Shown one piece after another: positions 17,160 to 24,057 of a DNA stretch of 64,000 bases (position 1 is the first letter of the stretch; each line of letters begins with the position of its first letter). This DNA is from JAYRZB01 sp041916675 (GTDB taxonomy: Bacteria > Pseudomonadota > Alphaproteobacteria > Rhizobiales > Devosiaceae). The notes beneath the pieces were generated by a model, which made no database searches, was not told where the DNA came from, and worked only from the letters and a program-made list of their open reading frames with translations. Made by a program: the position numbers and the translations under genes. The stretch covers positions 186,001 to 250,000 of the forward strand of contig JAYRZB010000005.1 of the NCBI GenBank assembly GCA_041916675.1. The letters run 5' to 3'.

Positions 17160-17202
17160 CCCGAAAAGGGGTGCGCTGGCAAAACTCGACTGCCCAAGGA
17201 AC

Positions 17203-18441
17203 ATGATGCGCATAGCGATTGCCGGTGCGGGGATTGTGGGGCTGGCGATTGCCCATGCCCTGCTCGATGAGGGCCATACGGTTGAGCTGATCGACCGCGA
17301 GGGCATTGCGGCGGGGGCATCGCGTGGCAATGCGGGATGGATTGCCCATACCGACATCATGCCGCTGGCCTCGCCAAAGGCCTGGCGCTATATGCCGCGC
17401 TGGCTCACCGACCCGATGGGGCCGCTTGCCATCCGCCCCAGCTATTTGCCGCAACTGCTGCCGTGGTTTCTGCGCTTTGTGGCCGCCAGCCAGTCCGAAC
17501 AGGTGGAGCGCGGCACGGTTGCTCTGGCGCAGCTGAATTTGCAGGCGCTGCCCAGCTGGGAACAGCGGCTGGCAGCGCTCGGGTTTTCGAACCGGTTTCT
17601 GCGGCCGCGGGGCATACTGACCGTTTGGTCCGACCCGAAAATGCATGAGGCGGTGGCCGCGGTGGCAAAGCGTCAGGCCGGATTTGGCATTGCCGCCGAC
17701 CTGCTCGATGCAGCGGCGGTGCGGCGGCTGGAGCCGGCCTTTGGGCCAGCGGTTGCGGGCGGGGCGCTGCATCCGGCCGGGCTGCATGTGGCCGACCCGA
17801 AGGACCTGACGGTGGAACTGGGTGAGAAGGCGCTGGCGCGCGGTGCAACGCTGGTCAAGGCGGCGGTGACTGGCATGCGTCCGGTTGGTGACGGGGTTGA
17901 AATCCGTTTCTCAGGGCTGGCGGAGCGCCGCTATGACCGGGCGGTGCTGGCGCTGGGGGCGTGGTCCAAGCAGCTTGCCAAGGGGCTGGGTGACGCCATT
18001 CCGCTCGACACCGAGCGCGGCTATAACATAACCCTGCCGCCGGGCACGATGGGCGTGTCACGCCCGGTGATGTTCGAGGGCCACGGCTTTGTGACCACAC
18101 CGCTCGATAGCGGTGACCGGATCGGGGGCAGCGTTGAGTTTGCCGGGCTGACAGCACGCCCGAACTACAAACGGGTGGACGCCATGCTGGCGCGCCTGCG
18201 CAGTTTCCTGCCCGACATGGGGCCAACCGAGGGACCGCGCTGGATGGGGTTCCGCCCTTCGCTGCCGGATTCGCTGCCGGTGATCGGGGCATCGCGGGCG
18301 ACCGATCGGGTGCTCTATGCCTTCGGGCACGGGCACTACGGCTTGACTCAGGCGGCGGCGACCGCCGACATCATTGCTGCCCTGGTGGCGGGGCGGCGGA
18401 CGTCTATCGACATTCAACCCTATTCGGCACAACGGTTCTGA
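17203..18441 (+). CDS. FAD-dependent D-amino acid dehydrogenase, probable cis-4-hydroxy-D-proline dehydrogenase
   Basis: DadA/DAO-type flavoprotein of 412 residues. The N-terminal dinucleotide fold (RIAIAGAGIVGLAIAHALLDEGHTVELIDRE, seen as GAGIVGLAIA plus the acidic end of strand 2) binds FAD, and the C-terminal GFRPSLPDSLPVIGASR and YAFGHGHYGLTQAAAT are family signatures. It lies between the lyase and the epimerase genes; two bases separate it from the latter. In the hydroxyproline route it would oxidise cis-4-hydroxy-D-proline to pyrroline-4-hydroxy-2-carboxylate. A general D-amino acid substrate remains possible. AAGGAAC precedes the start. Confidence 0.83.
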   Translation: MMRIAIAGAGIVGLAIAHALLDEGHTVELIDREGIAAGASRGNAGWIAHTDIMPLASPKAWRYMPRWLTDPMGPLAIRPSYLPQLLPWFLRFVAASQSEQVERGTVALAQLNLQALPSWEQRLAALGFSNRFLRPRGILTVWSDPKMHEAVAAVAKRQAGFGIAADLLDAAAVRRLEPAFGPAVAGGALHPAGLHVADPKDLTVELGEKALARGATLVKAAVTGMRPVGDGVEIRFSGLAERRYDRAVLALGAWSKQLAKGLGDAIPLDTERGYNITLPPGTMGVSRPVMFEGHGFVTTPLDSGDRIGGSVEFAGLTARPNYKRVDAMLARLRSFLPDMGPTEGPRWMGFRPSLPDSLPVIGASRATDRVLYAFGHGHYGLTQAAATADIIAALVAGRRTSIDIQPYSAQRF

Positions 18442-18443
18442 GC

Positions 18444-19460
18444 ATGGCGCGCACTTCGTTTTTCTGTATCGACGGACATACCTGCGGTAATCCGGTGCGT
18501 GTGGTCACCGGGGGCTCGATCCCGGTGCTGAAGGGCGAAACCATGTTCGACCGGCGCCAGCATTTTCTGGCCGAGTTCGACTGGATCCGCAAATCGCTGT
18601 GCTTTGAACCGCGCGGCCATGACATGATGAGCGGGTCGATCCTTTACCCGCCGACGCGGCCGGATTGCGACGTGGCGATCCTGTTCATCGAAACCTCCGG
18701 CTGCCTGCCAATGTGCGGGCACGGCACCATTGGCACGGTGACGTTCATCATCGAACATGGGCTGGTGACGCCCAGGGTGCCGGGGCTGTTGATGCTCGAT
18801 ACCCCGGCCGGGGTGGTCGAGGCGCGCTATGTGCAGAACGGGCCTTATGTGGAGAGCGTGACCCTCAAGAATGTTCCTTCATTCCTGCTCGGGCAGGGAT
18901 ATGAAGTGGATGTGGAGGGCATCGGTACGCTCAGCGTTGATGTAGCTTATGGCGGGAATTTTTATGCCATTGTCGAGCCGCAGGCCAATTATGCCGACCT
19001 TTCGGACCTCGAACCGTCCGACATTGTGCGCCTGTCTCCCAAGTTGCGCAGCGCCTTCAATGCCCGCCACCAGATCGTGCATCCGGAAAATCCGGCGCTC
19101 AACAGGCTGACCCATGTGCTCTGGACCGGGGTGCCCAAGAATGCCGGGTCGAGCGCCCGCAATGCGGTGTTCTATGGCGACAAGGCTATCGACCGCTCGC
19201 CATGCGGCACCGGCACTTCGGCGCGCATGGCGCAGTTGCATGCCACGGGACGCCTGAAGGAAGGCGAGGTCTTCGTGCATGAAAGTATCATCGGTTCGAC
19301 CTTCAACGGTCGGGTGGCGGGAACGACCACCGTGGGCGGCAGGCCGGCGATTATTCCCTCGATCGAGGGCTGGGCGCGGGTGACCGGGCTCAATACCATC
19401 TTCGTCGACGAGCGCGATCCCTTCTGGGCCGGATTCCAGGTGGTGGACGGGGGCGCCTGA
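18444..19460 (+). CDS. 4-hydroxyproline 2-epimerase (proline racemase family)
   Basis: Cofactor-independent epimerase of 338 residues. Both catalytic cysteines are present: C91 in MCGHGTIG and C254 in SPCGTGTSARMA; members with Thr at the second site are dehydratases, so epimerisation is favoured. The N-terminal SFFCIDGHTCGNPVRVV is the family start. It converts trans-4-hydroxy-L-proline to cis-4-hydroxy-D-proline, the entry step for the neighbouring dehydrogenase and lyase. Proline racemase activity cannot be excluded from sequence alone. Confidence 0.87.
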   Translation: MARTSFFCIDGHTCGNPVRVVTGGSIPVLKGETMFDRRQHFLAEFDWIRKSLCFEPRGHDMMSGSILYPPTRPDCDVAILFIETSGCLPMCGHGTIGTVTFIIEHGLVTPRVPGLLMLDTPAGVVEARYVQNGPYVESVTLKNVPSFLLGQGYEVDVEGIGTLSVDVAYGGNFYAIVEPQANYADLSDLEPSDIVRLSPKLRSAFNARHQIVHPENPALNRLTHVLWTGVPKNAGSSARNAVFYGDKAIDRSPCGTGTSARMAQLHATGRLKEGEVFVHESIIGSTFNGRVAGTTTVGGRPAIIPSIEGWARVTGLNTIFVDERDPFWAGFQVVDGGA

Positions 19461-19496
19461 TCCCCGCATAGTCGGGCTTTCCAGCCGGGGGCGGGC

Positions 19497-20114
19497 ATGC
19501 TGCTTGAACTGATTTCGCTGGTGGCCATTGCCGCCCAGTCGATGACCGCGGCCCTGTTGGCCGGTCGACGCAAGATGGACTGGTTTGGCGTCTGCATCCT
19601 CGGATGCGTGACCGCGCTTGGTGGCGGCACGCTGCGGGACATCATGCTCGGCCACTATCCGCTGGCCTGGGTGGCCAATCCGTACTATCTCCTTGTCAGC
19701 ATCGGAGCCGCAGCACTGACGATTGCCCTGGCGCGCGTGATCGACCGGCTGCGCATGATCTTTCTGCTGCTCGATGCCATCGGGCTGGTGGTGTTCACGG
19801 TGATCGGCTGCAACGTGGCGCTGGCCATGGGGCATGCGCCGCTGATCGTGATTGTTTTCGGCATGATTACCGGATGCGTGGGCGGCGTGCTGCGCGATGT
19901 CTTGTGCAATGATGTGCCGTTGCTGTTCCGGGGTGAACTCTATGCCACGGTTTCGATCGTGACGGGCGGGGCCTATCTTTTGGGATTGCAGACTGGGTTC
20001 GATCCGGCGTGGATGGGGATCGGGGCGATGGTGATCGGGTTTGCGCTGCGCGTGGTGGCAATCGTGAACAAGCTCGAAATGCCGCGCTTTGTCTACGACA
20101 AGGACCTTGGCTGA
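19497..20114 (+). CDS. TRIC/UPF0126 family membrane protein, YicG-like
   Basis: Integral membrane protein of 205 residues with two repeats of the UPF0126 unit, each of about three helices. The repeats share the glycine-rich GGGTLRDIMLG (about 42) and GGVLRDVLCND (about 128). Relatives include prokaryotic TRIC-type cation channels and YicG/YadS; glycine uptake has also been proposed. It lies 36 bases after the epimerase gene on the same strand and may be cotranscribed, perhaps as an amino acid permeation function, but that link is inferred. Confidence 0.85.
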   Translation: MLLELISLVAIAAQSMTAALLAGRRKMDWFGVCILGCVTALGGGTLRDIMLGHYPLAWVANPYYLLVSIGAAALTIALARVIDRLRMIFLLLDAIGLVVFTVIGCNVALAMGHAPLIVIVFGMITGCVGGVLRDVLCNDVPLLFRGELYATVSIVTGGAYLLGLQTGFDPAWMGIGAMVIGFALRVVAIVNKLEMPRFVYDKDLG

Positions 20115-20221
20115 GACCAAAGGGTTACCGGGCCAATTGGTATTGCGCGGTGCAGGTTTACCAAGCCTAAAAGGGTTTGCGCCTAGGTTGAGGGGTGTGT
20201 GCAGGCTCGAAGGCGCTGTGT

Positions 20222-22093
20222 ATGAACCTCGTGGCAAGGCTGCAATCGCTGACCGACTGGCTGACCCCTGATCATCTCAAGGGCGATCTGCACACCCGCA
20301 AGCGCGTGCAGATGTTTGTGATCAGCCATCTGTTCGGGCCGTTTATTGCCGCGCCGATCCCGATCTTTCTCAGTTTTGCCGACCCCAATCCGGTGCCGCA
20401 TGTGCCGATCCTGGCGGCGTCGATCTTCGGGTTCTGGCTGTTCCTGCCGCTGCTCAAGATGTTTCCGCGCGCCTATGTGCCGATGGCGCTGGTTTCGGTG
20501 CTGAACCTGACCTTTGCAGTGCTCTGGGGCTCGTTCAACTACGGGGGCACCAGCTCGCCGTTCCTGATGTGGTTCGTGCTGACGCCGCTTCTGGCCTTCA
20601 TGTATTTCGGCTCGAACTGGAGCACCCGCCTGTTCGTTGGCGCGCAGATCGTGCTCGGCATCGGGGCGTTTTACGGCTTTTACCTGCTTTCGAGCTTTCC
20701 GGTGCACATCCCGGTCGAGGACATGGTGGTGGCCGGGGTGCTTTCCGCGCTCGGCACCACGACCTATGTGTTCGTGATGGCAGTCTATTATGCCAATGTG
20801 GTGGACAACCAATCTGAACTGGTCAAGGAAATCACCCGGCACCAGGACACGCTGAAAATGCTCACCGATGCCAAGGACGAGGCCGAGCGCGCCAATGGCG
20901 CCAAGTCAGATTTCCTGGCCAAGATGAGCCACGAACTGCGGACCCCGCTCAATGCCGTGCTGGGCTATTCCGAAATCCTGCTCGAAGACGCCGAGCTTGA
21001 TGGACGCGGCGAACAGATTGCCGACCTGCAAAAGATTTCGGCGGCGGGCAAGCACCTGTTGGCCATGGTCAACGACATCCTCGATATTTCCAAGATCGAG
21101 GCGGGCAAGATGACGCTCAACATCGAACCGGTCGATCTCGATGCGCTGATCGCTGAAGTTGATGCGACGGCCCGGCCGCTGGCAGCCAAGAACGCCAACA
21201 GCTTCATCATCGACAGTCCCGAAACGCTGGGGCTGATCGAGGCGGATGCGACCAAGTTGCGGCAGGCGGTGTTCAACCTGATTTCGAACGCGGCCAAGTT
21301 TACGCACAATGGCCGCATCACCATGTCGACGCGCAAGCTGCGCATTGCCAACCAGAACTGGGTGGAAATCGCCATCAGCGATACCGGGATCGGTATTTCC
21401 AAAGAGCAGCAGCAGGCGCTGTTCTCCAATTTCACCCAGGCCAACTCGAAAATCGCGGCCACCTACGGCGGCACTGGCCTGGGATTGGCGCTGAGCCAGA
21501 ACATCTGCAAGCTGATGGGCGGCAGCATCTCGCTTGAAAGCGAACTTGGCCACGGATCGCGTTTTGCCATTCGCCTGCCCATGCCGGAAGACGCGGTGAT
21601 GGAAGCCCCGGCGCCCGCCGCGCAGCCGACGCTGCAGCTGACCCCGGCGAGGCGCACCGTGGTGGCCCATCCGGTGGTGCATGCCAGGGGCGAAGCGCCG
21701 CGCAGGCGCTTCCTGATCGTGGATGATGACCGGGCGTTTCTTGAACTGGCCGAGCGGCTGTTCCGCAAGGAAGGCTATGATCCGATCGTGACCGATGCGC
21801 CGCAATCAGCGCTGCAACTGGCCCGCACCATGCAGCCGGCGGCGATCTTTCTCGACATCATGATGCCCGGCTTTGATGGCTGGGACGTGCTGGCGGCGCT
21901 GAAGATGGACCCGGCAACCTCGCACATTCCGGTGCTGATGATTTCCATTCTCGATGAGCGGGCCCGGGCCATTCAGGCCGGCGCCGACGGCGTGGTGCCC
22001 AAGCCGCTCGATTCTTCGAAAGTGCGGGCGGCGGTGGCCGCGCTGCAATCGGCCAAGGTGGCGCGCCCCGAGCGGCGGGTCGCTAACGGCTAG
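20222..22093 (+). CDS. Hybrid histidine kinase with six-TM sensor domain, CqsS-like architecture
   Basis: Protein of 623 residues from the ATG at 20222; a GTG at 20195 would add nine residues. Six hydrophobic segments (about 29-51, 60-80, 84-104, 112-130, 134-158, 166-192) form an integral membrane sensor. They are followed by a coiled linker, the H-box SHELRTPLNAV (H237), N-box LISNAAKF, G1 DTGIGIS and G2 GGTGLGLAL, then a receiver domain with D545 in FLDIMMPGFDGWD and K in VVPKPLD. The next gene is a single-domain response regulator, and an alpha-oxoamine-synthase-family enzyme is convergent. This layout parallels CqsS/CqsA of Vibrio and Jqs/Lqs systems. The ligand is unknown. Confidence 0.85.
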   Translation: MNLVARLQSLTDWLTPDHLKGDLHTRKRVQMFVISHLFGPFIAAPIPIFLSFADPNPVPHVPILAASIFGFWLFLPLLKMFPRAYVPMALVSVLNLTFAVLWGSFNYGGTSSPFLMWFVLTPLLAFMYFGSNWSTRLFVGAQIVLGIGAFYGFYLLSSFPVHIPVEDMVVAGVLSALGTTTYVFVMAVYYANVVDNQSELVKEITRHQDTLKMLTDAKDEAERANGAKSDFLAKMSHELRTPLNAVLGYSEILLEDAELDGRGEQIADLQKISAAGKHLLAMVNDILDISKIEAGKMTLNIEPVDLDALIAEVDATARPLAAKNANSFIIDSPETLGLIEADATKLRQAVFNLISNAAKFTHNGRITMSTRKLRIANQNWVEIAISDTGIGISKEQQQALFSNFTQANSKIAATYGGTGLGLALSQNICKLMGGSISLESELGHGSRFAIRLPMPEDAVMEAPAPAAQPTLQLTPARRTVVAHPVVHARGEAPRRRFLIVDDDRAFLELAERLFRKEGYDPIVTDAPQSALQLARTMQPAAIFLDIMMPGFDGWDVLAALKMDPATSHIPVLMISILDERARAIQAGADGVVPKPLDSSKVRAAVAALQSAKVARPERRVANG

Positions 22094-22111
22094 AGCGTTC
22101 CGGAGGCAGAA

Positions 22112-22498
22112 GTGACGCTGGTTCTGATCATTGAAGACAATCCGATCAATCGCGATGTGCTGGGCCGCAGGCTCGAACGGCGCGGGTATGCGATTCGCTT
22201 TGCCGAAGATGGCCCGAGCGGGGTGATCGCCGCCGGTGTGCTGATGCCGGACGTGATCCTGATGGATATGGGGCTCGGTGAAATGGATGGCGGGGAAGCC
22301 ACCCGCCAGATCAAGGTCGACCCCAGGACCGCGCATATCCCGGTGATTGCCCTGACGGCGAGCGCGTTCGAGACCGACCGGCAGAAGGCGCTTGCTGCCG
22401 GTTGCATCGACTTTGACACCAAGCCAGTCGATCTGGCGCGGCTGCTCGGCAAGATGGAAGCAGCATTGGCGAGCAGCGCACCCAGAGCGGTAGTCTAG
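22112..22498 (+). CDS. Single-domain response regulator, DivK-like
   Basis: Receiver-only protein of 128 residues with no output domain. The GTG start has GGAGGCAGAA ahead of it. The acidic pair is in LIIEDNP, the phosphoacceptor is D52 in ILMDMGLGEMDGGEA, the switch threonine is in ALTASAF and the lysine is K104 in DTKPVDL. It starts 18 bases after the hybrid kinase stop and is probably its partner or phosphotransfer relay. The sequence resembles DivK, but DivK itself is normally located with pleD. Its stop overlaps the stop of the convergent gene (CTAG at 22495-22498). Confidence 0.87.
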   Translation: MTLVLIIEDNPINRDVLGRRLERRGYAIRFAEDGPSGVIAAGVLMPDVILMDMGLGEMDGGEATRQIKVDPRTAHIPVIALTASAFETDRQKALAAGCIDFDTKPVDLARLLGKMEAALASSAPRAVV

Positions 22499-23847
22499 AC
22501 CGGGCTGGGTACGCCCGGCGCGCGAACGAGCCCTTCGTGGGACTGCCGGTATTCAAGGTCGGCCGCCTTCATGGCATCGGCAAGCACCCGCACGACCTCA
22601 TCGATGTCGGTGCGGGTGTGGGATGCCATGACCTGGAAGCGAAAGCGCGCTCCGCCCTGGGGCACGGCTGGATATTCGACCAGGTTGGCAATCCCGCCGC
22701 GGGCCGCAAGCTGGCGCGAGGCGATGCGCCCCACGCTTTCGAGCCCGATGCGGACTGGGACGATGGGTGAGGGATCGCCCAGCACTTCGAGCCCGGCGCG
22801 GGCCATCTCGGAGCGCAGGTAGAGCACATTGCCCATCAGCTTGCGGCGCAGCAGTCGGCCCTCCTCGGAGCGAATAATGTCGATGGCGGCCAGGACCGTT
22901 GCGGCCTGAACCGGGGAGAGGGCGTTGGAGAAGGTGTGACTGGCGCTGTAATACTTGAGGTATTCGGCGGTGGCGCGATCCTTGACGGCGATAAAGCCGC
23001 CGTTGGAGGCAAAGGTTTTTGAGAACGAGCCGATGATGACATCGGCGGCTTCGAGCTGGCCCTGCAGGCCCATGAAGCCGAGGCCATCGTCGCCCATGCT
23101 GCCCAGATCGTGCGCGCAATCCACCAGAAGCGTGGCCCCATAGGCATCGCAGAGGCGGCGCATGGCCCCGATGTCGGGTGTATCGGAGTGCATGGAAAAC
23201 AGGCTCTCGGTGACCACCAGGATGCCGTTCTCGGTGTCGGTGGCGCGAATGCGCTCGAGCTTGCGGGTGATGGCGTCGAGATTGAGGTGGCCGTGGTGAT
23301 GGATGTTCTGCGTGGCCGCTTTGGCGCCTTCCTGCAGGCAGGAGTGGGCGAGAATATCGAGCACCACATGGTCGTTTGAGCGCACCAGCCCTTGCACCGA
23401 ACCAAAGCCGGCAGCCCAGCCGGTGGGGTAGAGGACGATCTGGCGGCCTTCGAGGAAATCGGACAGCGCCTGCTCCAGCAGCAGCGAATTGGAGGTGTTG
23501 CCAAGCAGGGCAGCCGAACCGGCGCTGTGGACGCCGTAGGATTCGATGGCATCGACCGCCGCCCATTTGACCGTGGGATGCGAGGAGAGGCTGAGATAGT
23601 CCTGGCTGGCGAAATTGATGCCGTTAAAGCTGATGCCGGAATCGGTGCGCGCTTCGGTGTGGGACTGCGGGGCGCTGGTGGTGGAGCGGGCATAGGGCCA
23701 GACCCCATGTTGGCGCCGCAGGTCCTGCCATTTGAAAAAGCCGCCCACGCGCGCGATCAGGTCGGTGCCCTCGGGGGCGCGGAAGTCGCGCAGGCTGCCC
23801 TTAAGTGCGGCTTCAGGCACTGGATCGTCTTTGTCGGGCAATGCCAT
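22495..23847 (-). CDS. Alpha-oxoamine synthase family PLP enzyme, candidate CqsA/LqsA-like autoinducer synthase
   Basis: Fold-type I PLP enzyme of 450 residues related to BioF, KBL, serine palmitoyltransferase and CqsA. The start at 23847 is preceded by GGAGACC; a start 13 codons earlier is possible. The PLP lysine is K277 in SFSKTFASNGG, with VDCAHDLGSMG before it. Around H168 the sequence is DILAHSCLQEGAKAA, which as I recall matches CqsA (AHxSLxEGAxxA) better than the NHASxxDG of BioF/KBL; GWAAGFGSVQ before it is also CqsA-like. No bio or sphingolipid genes are near. It faces a six-TM hybrid kinase and response regulator. It could instead be another acyl-CoA:amino acid condensing enzyme. 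Confidence 0.7.
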   Translation of the reverse strand: MALPDKDDPVPEAALKGSLRDFRAPEGTDLIARVGGFFKWQDLRRQHGVWPYARSTTSAPQSHTEARTDSGISFNGINFASQDYLSLSSHPTVKWAAVDAIESYGVHSAGSAALLGNTSNSLLLEQALSDFLEGRQIVLYPTGWAAGFGSVQGLVRSNDHVVLDILAHSCLQEGAKAATQNIHHHGHLNLDAITRKLERIRATDTENGILVVTESLFSMHSDTPDIGAMRRLCDAYGATLLVDCAHDLGSMGDDGLGFMGLQGQLEAADVIIGSFSKTFASNGGFIAVKDRATAEYLKYYSASHTFSNALSPVQAATVLAAIDIIRSEEGRLLRRKLMGNVLYLRSEMARAGLEVLGDPSPIVPVRIGLESVGRIASRQLAARGGIANLVEYPAVPQGGARFRFQVMASHTRTDIDEVVRVLADAMKAADLEYRQSHEGLVRAPGVPSPV

Positions 23848-24021
23848 TTTGGTCTCCGATTCGGGCCCTGTCGGCATCCGGACCATTACGGACCGGCGCG
23901 TTTGAGCATGGTGTACAAATTATTAATCAACAATGACGGGATGGTGCAGGCGGCCCGGAAATGAGTCAATCACCCCTGCAAGGCCCAGCTTGGGATCGGT
24001 TTGCATCGGCGTGCGTACGAA

Positions 24022-24037
24022 CACTTAAAATTAAGTG
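24022..24037. promoter_or_regulatory. AT-rich palindrome between the synthase-like and GGDEF-EAL genes
   Basis: CACTTAA-AA-TTAAGTG, with perfect 7-base arms, lies 20 bases before the ATG of the GGDEF-EAL gene and 175 bases ahead of the divergent PLP enzyme gene. The rest of this 210-base gap has an AT-rich stretch near 23910-23935 that probably holds the leftward promoter. Confidence 0.4.
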
Positions 24038-24057
24038 CTGCGCGTCATGATCGCCGC

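Noticed and set aside
18879..20237. 452-codon frame antisense to the epimerase and UPF0126 genes
   Set aside because: Covers two well-supported genes on the other strand and their junction; composition is shadow-like.
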